Positions 7,278-16,483 of a stretch of 64,000 bases of DNA are shown here, in pieces. Location of the stretch: NCBI RefSeq assembly GCF_900108245.1, contig NZ_FNUY01000006.1, positions 248,001-312,000 of the forward strand. Reading direction: 5' to 3'. A model generated the notes under the pieces. That model saw only the letters and a list, made by a program, of their open reading frames with translations, did not search any database and was not told the DNA's origin. Each line of letters opens with the position of its first letter. Position 1 is the first letter of the stretch. The translations under genes and the position numbers were made by a program. This DNA comes from Allobosea lathyri (GTDB taxonomy: Bacteria > Pseudomonadota > Alphaproteobacteria > Rhizobiales > Beijerinckiaceae).

Positions 7278-8543
7278 GTGGCGGAATCATCAACAAGGCC
7301 TGTCGCCTGCCTCCGGAAACCCGCCTTGTCACTTCCAGCTCTCAACGCACTCAACTTCTTCATGGCCGATGTGCGGGACGGGCTCGGCCCTTTCCTCGGG
7401 GTCTATCTCCAGCAGAAGGGCTGGGGGCCGCAGGATATCGGGCTGGTGATGACGGTGGGCGGCCTTGCGGGCATGGCGGCGACGACCCCGCTTGGCGCTT
7501 TCGTCGATTCGACGCGCGCCAAGCGCGCCGTCATGGTCGTGGCCTCGCTGGCGATCATCGTCGCCTCGCTGACGATGCTCTATGTGCCTTCGCTGACCGT
7601 CACAATCACCGCCCAGATCGTCCAGGGCATTGCCGGCGCCATCATCGCGCCGGCGATCGCGGCGATCACGCTGGGGCTGGTGAAGCAGGCGGGGTTTGCC
7701 AGGCAGCTCGGTTTCAACGAGGCCTTCAACCATGGCGGCACCATGTTCGCCGCACTGGCCGGCGGCGGGCTTGGTTATATCTTCGGACTCCAGGCGGTCT
7801 TCTGGTTCATGGCGGCGATGGGCGCCTTCGCCATCGTCTCGACGCTTGCCATCCCGGCGGCGGCCATCGATCACGATGCCGCCCGGGGAGGCGGTGAAAA
7901 CGCGGACGGCACAGTGCCCGACCGGAGCTGGCGCGCGCTCCTGACCTCGGTGCCGCTGATCATCCTCGCGACGGTTCTGCTGCTGTTCCATCTGGGCAAT
8001 GGGGCGATGCTGCCGCTGCTCGGCCAGGCGATGGTGGCGCGTGGCGACGGCGACCCGAGTTCGGCGACCGCGCTGACCGTGGTCGTGGCGCAGCTGACGA
8101 TGATCCCCATGGCCTTTCTCGCCTCGCGGCTGGCGCAGACGAAGGGCTATTGGCTTGTCTTCGTGCTTGCGCTCGTGGCGCTGCCTTTGCGTGGGCTGAT
8201 TGCTGCGTCCGTGACGGGGTTCTGGGTGCTGGTTCCCGTTCAGATGCTGGACGGTGTGGGCGCCGGTCTTCTCGGTGTCGCGGTGCCCGGGCTCGTGGCC
8301 CATATCCTGCGCGGCACGGGCCGGTTCAATGTCGGGCTCGGCGCGGTGATGACCATGCAGGGGATCGGCGCCTCGCTCAGCCCCACTTTGGGTGGCTGGG
8401 TCGCCCAATCCTTTGGATATGGCGCGTCGTTCCTGGCGTTGGGCGCCGTGGCCGTGCTGGCGCTGCTGCTGTGGCTCCTCGCAACCGTCCTGTTCGACGG
8501 AGGCTGGGCGAAAGAGGCAGTCGGGACGCTGGAGCCTGCATGA
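7278..8543 (+). CDS. MFS transporter
   Basis: A 421-residue integral membrane protein with about 12 hydrophobic segments and a central hydrophilic loop near residues 197-215 (acidic and glycine-rich). The first cytoplasmic loop carries the G-x-x-x-D-x-x-x-x-K-R pattern (GAFVDSTRAKRA, near residue 74) that marks the major facilitator superfamily. The start is GTG 7278 after a GGAA sequence. The N-terminal motif NFFMADVRDGLGPF resembles a proteobacterial subgroup of unknown substrate. It lies 49 bases after the BKACE gene on the same strand and may be co-transcribed with it. Confidence 0.87.
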   Translation: MAESSTRPVACLRKPALSLPALNALNFFMADVRDGLGPFLGVYLQQKGWGPQDIGLVMTVGGLAGMAATTPLGAFVDSTRAKRAVMVVASLAIIVASLTMLYVPSLTVTITAQIVQGIAGAIIAPAIAAITLGLVKQAGFARQLGFNEAFNHGGTMFAALAGGGLGYIFGLQAVFWFMAAMGAFAIVSTLAIPAAAIDHDAARGGGENADGTVPDRSWRALLTSVPLIILATVLLLFHLGNGAMLPLLGQAMVARGDGDPSSATALTVVVAQLTMIPMAFLASRLAQTKGYWLVFVLALVALPLRGLIAASVTGFWVLVPVQMLDGVGAGLLGVAVPGLVAHILRGTGRFNVGLGAVMTMQGIGASLSPTLGGWVAQSFGYGASFLALGAVAVLALLLWLLATVLFDGGWAKEAVGTLEPA

Positions 8544-8639
8544 CTGGCGCGGCGCAAGGCCGCAAGCGTCACGCCGCAGTTGGTTGCATGTCGCTTCGAC
8601 ACTACATCAGGAGCCCCGCCGCTTCTCCGATGGAATGCC

Positions 8640-10007
8640 ATGTCCGAGCACGATAGCGAAGCCAACCGATTTTCTGCCCGCGCCGCGCGCTATGCGCGCG
8701 TCGGGGCCAATGTCGGCGGGGTCGCGGCGCGGATCGCTGGTGCCCGCCTGTTCGGCATGGAGGGGCGTGACGCCTCCAATGCCGAGGCGTTGGCGAGGGC
8801 GTTGGGGGGCCTGAAAGGTCCGATCATGAAGGTGGCGCAGCTCGTCGCCACCATTCCCGACGTGGTGCCGCCGGAATACGCCGCCGAACTGCAGAAGCTG
8901 CAATCGCAGGCGCCGCCGATGGGGGCTGCCTTCGTCAAGCGGCGGATGATGGCCGAGCTTGGTGCGCAATGGCGTGATCGCTTCGGCGAATTCGATCTCA
9001 AGCCGGCAGCCGCAGCATCGCTGGGGCAGGTGCATCGCGCGACGACGCTGGAGGGCGTCGCGCTCGCCTGCAAGCTGCAATATCCGGACATGGAATCGGC
9101 GGTTGAGGCCGACATCTCGCAGCTGGAAATCCTGTTCTCGCTGCACCGGCGCATGAACCCGGTGATCGACACGAGCGAGATCGCCAAGGAGATCGGCGCG
9201 CGGGTGCGCGAGGAGCTCGATTACCTGCGCGAGGCCAGGCATGTCGCGCTCTATCAGGAGATTCTGGCGGATACGCCGGAGGTCCGCGTGCCACGGCTGG
9301 AAGCCTCGCTGTCGACGAAGCGCCTACTCTCGATGCACTGGCTCGAGGGCGATGCCATCCTGAACCACAAGCAGGACGGGCAGGTCGCACGTGACGGCAT
9401 CTCGACGGCGATGTTCAAGGCGTGGTGGCGGCCCTTCAGCCATCACGGCGTGATCCATGGCGACCCGCATCTGGGCAATTACACCGTCTTTTCGGAAGCT
9501 GGCGAACCCCAGGGCATCAACCTGCTCGACTATGGCTGCATCCGCATCTTTCCGCCCTCATTCGTCGGCGGCGTGGTCGATCTCTATCGCGGGCTGCTGG
9601 AGGGCGACGATGCGCGCGTGATCCATGCCTATGAGACCTGGGGCTTCAAGGGGCTGACCAAGGAGCTCGTCGACACCCTCAACATCTGGGCGCGCTTCAT
9701 CTACGGGCCGCTGCTCGAAGATCGCGTCAGGCGCATCGCCGAGGGCGTGAGCCCCGCCGAATACGGCCGCAAGCAGGCGTTCCAGGTGCATCAGGCGCTG
9801 AAGCGGCGCGGGCCGGTGACGGTGCCCAGAGAATTCGTCTTCATGGACCGGGCGGCGATCGGGCTCGGCGGCGTCTTCCTGCATCTCGACGCCGAGCTGA
9901 ATTTCCATCGCCTGTTCGAGGCGGAGATCGACGGGTTTTCGGTGGAGCGGATCGCGCGACAGCAGGCCGACGCGCTGGCCCGGGCCGGATTGCAGGCGAC
10001 CGGTTGA
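8640..10007 (+). CDS. ABC1/AarF/UbiB family atypical kinase
   Basis: A 455-residue protein of the ABC1/UbiB kinase-like family, linked to ubiquinone biosynthesis or lipid handling. The N-terminal signature helix carries KVAQ in place of the canonical KxGQ near residue 64. The alanine-rich nucleotide loop AAAASLGQVHRA lies near 122-133, the catalytic HGDPHLGN near 273, and the metal-binding LLDYG near 298. ATG 8640 is taken because it opens just before the conserved region; a longer in-frame start at 8580 lacks support. It is preceded by the MFS gene by about 96 bases. The KxGQ change is shared by a subgroup I associate with alphaproteobacteria, so activity is probably retained. Confidence 0.9.
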   Translation: MSEHDSEANRFSARAARYARVGANVGGVAARIAGARLFGMEGRDASNAEALARALGGLKGPIMKVAQLVATIPDVVPPEYAAELQKLQSQAPPMGAAFVKRRMMAELGAQWRDRFGEFDLKPAAAASLGQVHRATTLEGVALACKLQYPDMESAVEADISQLEILFSLHRRMNPVIDTSEIAKEIGARVREELDYLREARHVALYQEILADTPEVRVPRLEASLSTKRLLSMHWLEGDAILNHKQDGQVARDGISTAMFKAWWRPFSHHGVIHGDPHLGNYTVFSEAGEPQGINLLDYGCIRIFPPSFVGGVVDLYRGLLEGDDARVIHAYETWGFKGLTKELVDTLNIWARFIYGPLLEDRVRRIAEGVSPAEYGRKQAFQVHQALKRRGPVTVPREFVFMDRAAIGLGGVFLHLDAELNFHRLFEAEIDGFSVERIARQQADALARAGLQATG

Positions 10008-10169
10008 GCGGACGGGCGTACGCCGATGCGCGACCATATGTCAGGGGTGTCGGCCTGACGCAGGCCCTGCTTTTCAGAACCGCAGAATCTGCGAGCCCGG
10101 TGACGTTGCCAGACCCTTCATGGTTGCGCTACAGGGCAGGAGGATTTCTTTAGCCTCGGGACCCATTTC

Positions 10170-10457
10170 ATGGCCGACCACGGACACCACGCCGCCGACA
10201 TTCCCCAGATGGATTATGCGGAGCATGAGCGTACCTATCATGGCTTCGTCCATTTCGCTGAAGTTGGCACCGTCGCCTGCCTCGCCATCGTGGCGGCGCT
10301 CGCGGTCGGCGGCACCAAGCATGCATGGGGCACGGCGCTGATCGGCACGCTCCTGACGCTGGTCGGCTCGGGCGTCGGAATCGCCTCGAAGTCGATCGGC
10401 TGGCGCGCGCCGGCAATTCCCTTCGTCCTGATGATGATCGCGCTGGTCCTGCTCTAA
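10170..10457 (+). CDS. aa3-type cytochrome c oxidase subunit IV-like protein
   Basis: A 95-residue membrane protein. Its opening, a histidine-rich stretch followed by MDYAEHERTYHGF (about residues 14-26), matches the small bacterial aa3 oxidase subunit IV family (PF07835). After it come three hydrophobic segments to the C-terminus. That subunit stabilises the oxidase; it is not catalytic. The start is ATG 10170. It lies 40 bases before the transhydrogenase operon, an arrangement I recognise from other Hyphomicrobiales, so it may share a promoter with pnt. The oxidase core genes are not in the window. Confidence 0.82.
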   Translation: MADHGHHAADIPQMDYAEHERTYHGFVHFAEVGTVACLAIVAALAVGGTKHAWGTALIGTLLTLVGSGVGIASKSIGWRAPAIPFVLMMIALVLL

Positions 10458-10497
10458 GACCCCAGCCCCCGAAACGCCGGAAAGGCCTGTTCCCGCC

Positions 10498-11682
10498 ATG
10501 CGCATTGCTGTCCCAGCCGAAACGCAAGGGGCGGAAACCCGCGTCGCCGCGACGCCGGAAACCGTCCGCAAGTTCATTGGCCTCGGGGCCGAGGTCGCCG
10601 TCGAGAAGGGGGCCGGACTGGCCGCCGGCATCAATGACGCCGACTATGTGGCGGCGGGCGCAACGGTCACCAAAACGGCCAAGGAGGCGCTGAAGGGCGC
10701 CGCCATCGTCCTCAAGGTGCGTCGCCCGGCCGAATCCGAGATCGCGGGCCTGCCGGCCGGCGCCCTCGTCATCGGCATCATGGACCCCTATGGCAACGAG
10801 GCGGCCCTCGAGGCCCTGTCCAAGGCCAATGTCGCGGCCTTTGCGATGGAGTTCATGCCGCGCATCACCCGCGCGCAGGTGATGGACGTTTTGTCCTCGC
10901 AGGCCAATCTCGCCGGCTATCGGGCCGTGGTCGATGGCGCGGCCGAATATGGCCGGGCGCTGCCGATGATGATGACGGCGGCCGGCACCGTGCCCGCCGC
11001 GCGCATCTTCATCATGGGCGTCGGCGTCGCCGGCCTGCAGGCGATCGCCACAGCGCGCCGGATGGGCGCGATCGTGACCGCGACCGACGTGCGCCCCGCC
11101 ACCAAGGAACAGGTCGAATCGCTTGGCGCGAAATTCCTTGCCGTCGAGGATGACGAGTTCAAGCAGGCCCAGACGGCCGGTGGCTACGCCAAGGAAATGT
11201 CGAAAGAGTATCAGGCCAAGCAGGCCGAGCTCACGGCGAGCCATATCGCCAAGCAGGACATCGTCATCACCACCGCGCTGATCCCGGGCCGGCCCGCGCC
11301 GAAGCTGATCTCGGCCGCGATGGTCGAGAGCATGAAGCCGGGTTCCGTCATCGTCGATCTCGCGGTCGAGCGCGGCGGCAATTGCGAACTGGCCAAGCCT
11401 GGCGAAGTGGCGGTGACGCCCAACGGCGTCAAGATCGTCGGCCATCTCAACGTGCCCGGCCGCCTGGCAGCCACATCGTCGGCGCTCTACGCCAAGAACC
11501 TCTTCGCCTTCGTCGAGACGCTGATCGACAAGACCTCGAAGTCGCTCGCGGTGAACTGGGACGACGAGCTGGTGAAGGCGACCGCCCTGACCAGGGACGG
11601 CGCCGTGATCCATCCGAATTTTGCGGCCAAGCCGGTTGTGGCGCCTGCGCCTGTTGCCGAGGGGAGCGTCCAAAATGGCTAA
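10498..11682 (+). CDS. pntAA: NAD(P) transhydrogenase subunit alpha part 1 (domain I)
   Basis: A 394-residue soluble NAD(H)-binding subunit of proton-translocating transhydrogenase. The N-terminal [16 protein letters not shown] and the nucleotide-binding [18 protein letters not shown] (near 178-195) are characteristic. In E. coli this domain is fused to the first membrane helices; here it is separate, as in alphaproteobacteria such as Rhodospirillum rubrum. The enzyme uses the proton gradient to transfer hydride from NADH to NADP+. The stop overlaps the next start by 8 bases, showing translational coupling. Confidence 0.97.
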   Translation: MRIAVPAETQGAETRVAATPETVRKFIGLGAEVAVEKGAGLAAGINDADYVAAGATVTKTAKEALKGAAIVLKVRRPAESEIAGLPAGALVIGIMDPYGNEAALEALSKANVAAFAMEFMPRITRAQVMDVLSSQANLAGYRAVVDGAAEYGRALPMMMTAAGTVPAARIFIMGVGVAGLQAIATARRMGAIVTATDVRPATKEQVESLGAKFLAVEDDEFKQAQTAGGYAKEMSKEYQAKQAELTASHIAKQDIVITTALIPGRPAPKLISAAMVESMKPGSVIVDLAVERGGNCELAKPGEVAVTPNGVKIVGHLNVPGRLAATSSALYAKNLFAFVETLIDKTSKSLAVNWDDELVKATALTRDGAVIHPNFAAKPVVAPAPVAEGSVQNG

Positions 11683-12106
11683 TCCGACACCCGAACAGGC
11701 GCTCGAACAGGCCCGGTCGGCCGCCGTGCTGGCAAAGCAGGCCGCCGAACTCGCCGAGAAATATGCCGAGCAGGCCGCCGCCGCAGCCGGCGCCGCGACC
11801 GGCGTCGACCCGACGGTGTTCCGCCTCGCCATCTTCGTGCTGGCCGTCTTCGTCGGCTATTATGTCGTCTGGTCGGTGACGCCGGCGCTGCACACGCCGC
11901 TGATGTCGGTCACCAACGCGATTTCCTCGGTCATCGTCGTCGGCGCCCTGCTGGCGGTCGGCGTCCAGGCCGCGCCGGCGCTGGGCGACGGTCCGATCTG
12001 GGCCAAGGTCTTCGGCTTCATCGCGCTGGTCCTCGCCTCGGTCAACATCTTCGGCGGCTTCCTCGTCACCGAGCGCATGCTGTCCATGTACAAGAAGAAG
12101 GGCTGA
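11675..12106 (+). CDS. pntAB: NAD(P) transhydrogenase subunit alpha part 2 (membrane helices)
   Basis: A 143-residue protein with an alanine-rich helical N-terminus (about 1-40), then membrane segments near 47-67, 75-97 and 108-130. It supplies the first part of the proton channel (domain II) of transhydrogenase. ATG 11675 is preferred because it overlaps the pntAA stop and has the GAGGGGAG ribosome-binding sequence 8-15 bases upstream. The longer upstream frame lies inside pntAA. The pntB start follows 6 bases after the stop. Confidence 0.95.
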   Translation: MANPTPEQALEQARSAAVLAKQAAELAEKYAEQAAAAAGAATGVDPTVFRLAIFVLAVFVGYYVVWSVTPALHTPLMSVTNAISSVIVVGALLAVGVQAAPALGDGPIWAKVFGFIALVLASVNIFGGFLVTERMLSMYKKKG

Positions 12107-12112
12107 GCGCCG

Positions 12113-13519
12113 ATGGCTGCGAACCTGTCTGCCCTTCTCTACGTCGTCTCCGGCGTCCTGTTCATCATGGCCCTGCGGGGCCTGTCGCACCCGACGACCT
12201 CCCGCCAGGGCAATTTCTACGGCATGGTCGGCATGGGCATCGCCATTGCCACGACCGTGGTCTTCTTCCCGCCCGCGGGCTTCTCCGGCTGGCTGCTGGT
12301 CATCCTGGGCATCGCGATCGGCGGCGGCATCGGCGCCTTCATGGCCAAGCGCGTGCAGATGACGCAGATGCCGCAGCTGGTGGCGTTCTTCCACTCGCTC
12401 GTCGGCCTTGCGGCGGTGCTGGTGGCGGCGGCTGCGCTTTATGCTCCCGAGGCCTTCGGCATCGGCCATGGCGGTCAGATCCATGGCGGCAGCCTGTTCG
12501 AGATGGGGCTCGGCGTCGCCATCGGCGCGATCACCTTCACCGGCTCGATCATCGCCTTCCTGAAGCTCGACGGGCGCATGAGCGGCAAGCCGATCATGCT
12601 GCCGCAGCGCCATGGCATCAATATCGGGCTGGGCGTCGCGCTGATCGTGCTGCTGCTGCTCTTCATCAAGACCGAGAGCCATGTCGTCTTCTGGCTGATC
12701 GTGCTGGTCTCGTTCGCGCTCGGCGTGCTGCTGATCATCCCGATCGGCGGCGCCGACATGCCCGTCGTCGTCTCGATGCTGAACTCCTATTCGGGTTGGG
12801 CCGCGGCCGGCATCGGCTTCACGCTCGGCAACATGGCGCTGATCATCACTGGCGCGCTGGTCGGCTCGTCCGGCGCGATCCTGTCCTACATCATGTGCAA
12901 GGCGATGAACCGGAGCTTCATCTCCGTCATCCTCGGCGGTTTCGGCGGCGACGACGCGGCTTCCGGCGCTGCCGGTGCGGTCGAGGCGCGGCCGGTCAAG
13001 CAGGGCTCGGCCGACGACGCCGCCTACATCATGAAGAACGCGGCCAAGGTCATCATCGTGCCCGGCTACGGCATGGCGGTGGCGCAGGCACAGCACACGC
13101 TGCGCGAGATGGCCGACCTGCTCAAGAAGGAAGGCGTCGAGGTCAAATACGCCATCCATCCGGTGGCGGGCCGCATGCCCGGCCATATGAACGTGCTGCT
13201 GGCGGAAGCCAACGTGCCCTATGACGAGGTCTTCGAGCTCGAGGACATCAACTCGGAATTCGGCCAGGCGGATGTGGCCTTCGTCATCGGCGCCAATGAC
13301 GTGACCAACCCCGCCGCCAAGACCGACAAGGCCTCGCCGATCTACGGCATGCCGATCCTGGACGTCGAGAAAGCCAAGACCGTGCTGTTCATCAAGCGCG
13401 GCATGGCGGCCGGCTATGCCGGCGTCGAGAACGAGCTGTTCTTCCGGCCGAACACGATGATGCTGTTCGGCGACGCCAAGAAGGTCACCGACGATATCGT
13501 CAAGGCGATGGCGCACTGA
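12113..13519 (+). CDS. pntB: NAD(P) transhydrogenase subunit beta
   Basis: A 468-residue protein. The N-terminal half (to about 270) holds about eight or nine membrane segments that complete the proton channel. The C-terminal half (from about 290) is the soluble NADP(H)-binding domain III with VPGYGMAVAQAQH, YAIHPVAGRMPGHMNVLLAEA and GANDVTNPA. It is the last gene of the pntAA-pntAB-pntB operon; a strong hairpin terminator follows 28 bases after the stop. Length and motifs are complete, so the enzyme should be functional. Confidence 0.97.
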   Translation: MAANLSALLYVVSGVLFIMALRGLSHPTTSRQGNFYGMVGMGIAIATTVVFFPPAGFSGWLLVILGIAIGGGIGAFMAKRVQMTQMPQLVAFFHSLVGLAAVLVAAAALYAPEAFGIGHGGQIHGGSLFEMGLGVAIGAITFTGSIIAFLKLDGRMSGKPIMLPQRHGINIGLGVALIVLLLLFIKTESHVVFWLIVLVSFALGVLLIIPIGGADMPVVVSMLNSYSGWAAAGIGFTLGNMALIITGALVGSSGAILSYIMCKAMNRSFISVILGGFGGDDAASGAAGAVEARPVKQGSADDAAYIMKNAAKVIIVPGYGMAVAQAQHTLREMADLLKKEGVEVKYAIHPVAGRMPGHMNVLLAEANVPYDEVFELEDINSEFGQADVAFVIGANDVTNPAAKTDKASPIYGMPILDVEKAKTVLFIKRGMAAGYAGVENELFFRPNTMMLFGDAKKVTDDIVKAMAH

Positions 13520-13547
13520 CGCAGCCGCGCCGTCATCACAACGCTGC

Positions 13548-13576
13548 AAAGGGCCGGCTTCATGCCGGCCCTTTTC
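13548..13576 (+). terminator. Rho-independent terminator of the pnt operon
   Basis: An 11-bp perfect stem (AAAGGGCCGGC / GCCGGCCCTTT) with loop TTCAT, ending in a short T run. It lies 28 bases after the pntB stop. Confidence 0.9.
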
Positions 13577-13609
13577 GTATGGGGTTCGTTTTCTTATGGG
13601 GTGCCTGCC

Positions 13610-14089
13610 GTGACTGTCTCCCTTCGCCCGATGCAGGCCGCCGACAGGCAAGCCGTGCTCGGGCTGTTGCTCGAACTGACCTCGCATGAGGGCTCGCTGA
13701 GCCCACAGCGGACGACAGGCCCGGCAGCAGCTGCCGATTGCCTTGCCGATGATACGGAGAAGGCGGCCGAGCATGGCGGCGCGCAGATCGTCGTGCAGCA
13801 GGGCGATGACGTCGTCGGTTATCTGGCGCTGCGGCTGGGGCGTACCGGCCCCTTCGTGCACGAGCCCCTGCGCGACCATGTCTATATCGAGAACATCGTT
13901 GTTGCGGCCGCCTGCCGTGGAACCGGGATCGGACAGATCCTGCTTGGAGAAGCCGAGCGCTTTGCCCGGGCGGCGGGGTGCAAGGTGCTGCATCTCAGCG
14001 TGCTCAAGGACAATGAGCTTGCCCTGAATGCCTATCACCGGGCGGGATTCGAGACTTTCGCGGTCGAGATGGCGAAGGTGCTCGAATAG
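13610..14089 (+). CDS. GNAT family N-acetyltransferase
   Basis: A 159-residue GNAT-fold protein. Central strands lead to the acetyl-CoA-binding loop (VVAAACRGTGIGQILL, about residues 98-113), followed by LKDNELALNAYHRAGFE near the C-terminus, the usual family ending. GTG 13610 is chosen because GGGGTG lies 6 bases upstream. An in-frame ATG at 13562 is rejected: it sits in the loop of the pnt terminator. GTG 13601 is an alternative. The acceptor substrate is unknown. Confidence 0.82.
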   Translation: MTVSLRPMQAADRQAVLGLLLELTSHEGSLSPQRTTGPAAAADCLADDTEKAAEHGGAQIVVQQGDDVVGYLALRLGRTGPFVHEPLRDHVYIENIVVAAACRGTGIGQILLGEAERFARAAGCKVLHLSVLKDNELALNAYHRAGFETFAVEMAKVLE

Positions 14090-14131
14090 AGCGTCGCGAC
14101 AGCGCCATGGTGGCGGGCGAGGATCGCCGGC

Positions 14132-14977
14132 ATGAAATGGTTTGGCCGCCTCCTGCTTCTCGTCAGCGCGTTTTATCTCGCGGTGCTCGCCGTTCTCTTC
14201 GTCAAGCAGCGCGACCTGATGTATCCGCGCAATCCGGCGCGGGCAGACATTGCCTCCGCGAACCTGCCGGCGGCCGAGGAAGTTGCTCTCAGAACGGCTG
14301 ATGGCGAGCGGCTCGTCGCTTGGGTGATCCCGCCGCGCACGGGCAAGCCGGTGCTGCTGTTCTTCCATGGCAATGCCGGAAATTTTGGCCGCGCGATCCG
14401 TCAAGCGCGCTTCCGGGCGTTGACCGAGGATGGCACGGGCCTCTTCGCCGTGAATTATCGCGGCTATGGCGGCTCGACGGGCAGCCCCACCGAGGAAGGG
14501 CTGCATCTCGACGCGCGGGCGGCCTATGGGGCGGCGGTGGAGCGTTTCGGGGCAGGGCGGCTGGTCGGCTATGGCGAGTCGCTGGGCAGCGGCGTGGCGC
14601 TCAAGCTGGCGGCGGAAGCGCCGCTTTCAGCCGTCATCCTGGAGGCGCCCTATCTCTCGACGGCGGCCGTGGCGCAGGGCATCTACCCTTATGTGCCGGT
14701 CAGCCTGGTGATGCTCGACCAGTTCCGCTCGGATGCCGTGATCGGGCAGGTGCGCGCGCCGCTGCTGGTCCTGCATGGCGAGCGCGACGGCGTCATCCCC
14801 TTCGTCCAGGGGCAGGCGCTCTATGCGCTTGCGAACGAGCCCAAGCGCTTCGTGCGATTCCCGGAGGGGCACCATGAGGACCTGCCCGCCCATGGCTCCG
14901 TACCGCAGATCAGGCGCTTCCTTGCCGATGTCTCGGCGGGCACGATCAAGGGCGCGGAAAGCCTGTCGGCGGAATAG
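14132..14977 (+). CDS. Alpha/beta hydrolase with N-terminal membrane anchor
   Basis: A 281-residue protein. The N-terminus (about 5-25) is a hydrophobic anchor or uncleaved signal. The hydrolase fold follows, with the oxyanion motif FHGNAGN near 85, the nucleophile elbow GYGESLG with Ser150, the acid residue in HGERDGVIPF, and the catalytic histidine in EGHHEDL near the C-terminus. This is the ABHD13/YqiA-like group of serine hydrolases of unknown substrate. It begins 42 bases after the GNAT gene and may be co-transcribed with it. A family A repeat lies in the convergent gap after it. Confidence 0.88.
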   Translation: MKWFGRLLLLVSAFYLAVLAVLFVKQRDLMYPRNPARADIASANLPAAEEVALRTADGERLVAWVIPPRTGKPVLLFFHGNAGNFGRAIRQARFRALTEDGTGLFAVNYRGYGGSTGSPTEEGLHLDARAAYGAAVERFGAGRLVGYGESLGSGVALKLAAEAPLSAVILEAPYLSTAAVAQGIYPYVPVSLVMLDQFRSDAVIGQVRAPLLVLHGERDGVIPFVQGQALYALANEPKRFVRFPEGHHEDLPAHGSVPQIRRFLADVSAGTIKGAESLSAE

Positions 14978-15003
14978 GCGGCTCGGTCATCGCCCGCCAA
15001 TTG

Positions 15004-15124
15004 AGCCCTCATCCTGAGGAGCCGCGAAGCGGCGTCTCGAAGGATGGTCCAGTTGGTGCCGGAGCCCGCTGAACCATCCTTCGAGACGCCATTCCCTAGG
15101 GAATGGCTCCTCAGGATGAGGGCT
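15004..15124. repeat. Palindromic repeat, family A (copy A2)
   Basis: Outer arms agccctcatcctgaggagcc and ggctcctcaggatgagggct are perfect inverted copies, with inner gcgtctcgaaggatgg and ccatccttcgagacgc. It sits between the convergent hydrolase and TPR genes. The right half carries a short extra palindrome (attccctagggaat). Confidence 0.92.
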
Positions 15125-15162
15125 TCAGGAAGATTCAAACGGTCTCCAGGCGCGCAGCCTGC

Positions 15163-16014
15163 TCAGCTCCTGAACAGCCCGCCGCCGCCGCCGAGACGGG
15201 ACTGGCCGGCGCGGGCGATCGCGTTGTTGCCGTCGAGGCTGAGCGCGCGCTGGTAGCTCTCGGCCGCTTCCGATTTCTTGCCGAGCTTTTCATAAGCGAA
15301 GCCGCGACCGGCCCAGGCGTCGGCATTGCGGTTGTCGACATTGAGCGAGGCGGTGAAGTCCTCGAGCGCGGCGTCGTACTTTCCGAGCGCATTCAGGCTC
15401 TGGCCGCGCGCGGTGTAGGGCGGCGCGTTGTAGGGATTGCGGTCGATCACCGAATCGAAATCCGTGACGGCGTGCTGGTGCTGGCCTTCCTTCTGGTAGA
15501 CCAGCCCGCGGGCGTGGAAAGCCTCGGCCGATTCCGGGTTAAGGCGAATCGCGGTGTTGAGATCGGCCAGGGCCTGCTGGCTGTTATTCTGGGCGCGCAG
15601 CAAGTTGGCGCGCGCGACATAGGCCGGCGCATAATTGGGGCTGGCCGTCGTGGCGCGGTTGAAATCGGCGAGGGCTGCGTCGTTGCGGCCGCTCTGGCGC
15701 AAGGCAAGGCCGCGATTGGTATAGGCCGAGGCCAGGTTGGGGTCGATCTGGACGGCCTTGGTGAAGTCGGCGATCGCGTCGGAGAACCGCCCGATGCGGG
15801 CATAGGCCGCGCCGCGCGTATTGTAGGCGCCGGGGTCGTTGGGGTTGCGGTTGATGACCTCGCTGAGCGACCCGATATTGACGCTGGCATTGGCCTCCGA
15901 GTTCGTGTCGATCTCCGCCACGGCCGGTTGCGAGCTCAGGTTTGATACGGTGTCGCAGCCCGCGAGCGCGATGGCCATGCCTGCTACAGCCAGCCAGCTT
16001 TTGCCTCGGATCAT
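15163..16014 (-). CDS. TPR repeat lipoprotein
   Basis: A 283-residue protein. The N-terminus is a lipoprotein signal (MIRGKSWLAV opening, lipobox LAGC ending at Cys20), then a low-complexity linker and six to seven tetratricopeptide repeats from about residue 50 (recurrent patterns such as AYNTRGAAYARIGR, AYTNRGLALRQSGR, AYVARANLLRAQNN, APPYTARGQSLNALGK, ADAWAGRGFAYEKLGK). It probably acts as a protein-binding scaffold on the inner face of the outer membrane or in the periplasm. ATG 16014 is chosen for the GAGG 6 bases upstream; ATG 16026 in frame is an alternative. It is transcribed away from rpsU's terminator on the same strand. Confidence 0.9.
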   Translation of the reverse strand: MIRGKSWLAVAGMAIALAGCDTVSNLSSQPAVAEIDTNSEANASVNIGSLSEVINRNPNDPGAYNTRGAAYARIGRFSDAIADFTKAVQIDPNLASAYTNRGLALRQSGRNDAALADFNRATTASPNYAPAYVARANLLRAQNNSQQALADLNTAIRLNPESAEAFHARGLVYQKEGQHQHAVTDFDSVIDRNPYNAPPYTARGQSLNALGKYDAALEDFTASLNVDNRNADAWAGRGFAYEKLGKKSEAAESYQRALSLDGNNAIARAGQSRLGGGGGLFRS

Positions 16015-16157
16015 GCTCTGCCTCATCGGTTTTCGGTTCCGTGCTTCATCGACCGCGCCGGCCATCAAGGCCGCTGCGGCGTATCTGCGCTCCCCAACCG
16101 ACAGCGCCCCTCGCGAGAGAGAACGCCTGCATCCTGCAAAGACTTGGTTAACGGCGC

Positions 16158-16197
16158 CAAAAAAGCAACAGCGCCCGGAGAGGGCTCCAGGCGCTGT
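16158..16197 (-). terminator. Rho-independent terminator of rpsU
   Basis: On the minus strand, ACAGCGCC and GGCGCTGT arms (16168-16175 and 16190-16197) enclose a 14-base G/C-rich loop, followed by TGCTTTTTT. It lies 53 bases after the rpsU stop. Confidence 0.85.
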
Positions 16198-16249
16198 CAG
16201 GTGTCGGTCTTGCGCCAGGCGGCCCGAGGGCTCGCTGCCTGCGCTTGAA

Positions 16250-16483
16250 TCAGGGACGCTTCGGCTTGACCGGCGCGGGCAGGAGGCCTTCGCGCTGGAG
16301 CTTCTTGCGGGCGAGCTTGCGGGCGCGGCGAACAGCCTCGGCCTTCTCACGCGCCTTCTTCTCGGAGGGCTTCTCGTAATGGCCGCGGAGCTTCATCTCG
16401 CGGAAAACACCCTCGCGCTGCAGCTTCTTCTTGAGAGCGCGGAGAGCCTGATCGACGTTATTGTCGCGAACGAGAACCTGCAC
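16250..16483 (-). CDS. rpsU: 30S ribosomal protein S21
   Basis: A 77-residue, strongly basic protein that matches bS21: [18 protein letters not shown] at the start, [20 protein letters not shown] in the middle, and an Arg/Lys-rich tail. It binds the 30S platform near the anti-Shine-Dalgarno end of 16S rRNA. The start is GTG 16483. It is monocistronic, with its own terminator downstream and about 170 bases of upstream sequence that must hold its promoter. Confidence 0.96.
   Translation of the reverse strand: MQVLVRDNNVDQALRALKKKLQREGVFREMKLRGHYEKPSEKKAREKAEAVRRARKLARKKLQREGLLPAPVKPKRP

Noticed and set aside
13562..13609. ATG 13562 as the start of the GNAT gene
   Set aside because: The codon lies in the loop of the strong pnt terminator, and the extra residues are not family-like. 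GTG 13610 has a plausible ribosome-binding sequence.
11447..14506. A 1019-codon open frame on the minus strand across the pnt operon
   Set aside because: It is antisense to four clearly identified genes. Its composition (His-, Arg-, Asp- and Gln-rich, no family match) is typical of antisense frames in GC-rich coding DNA.
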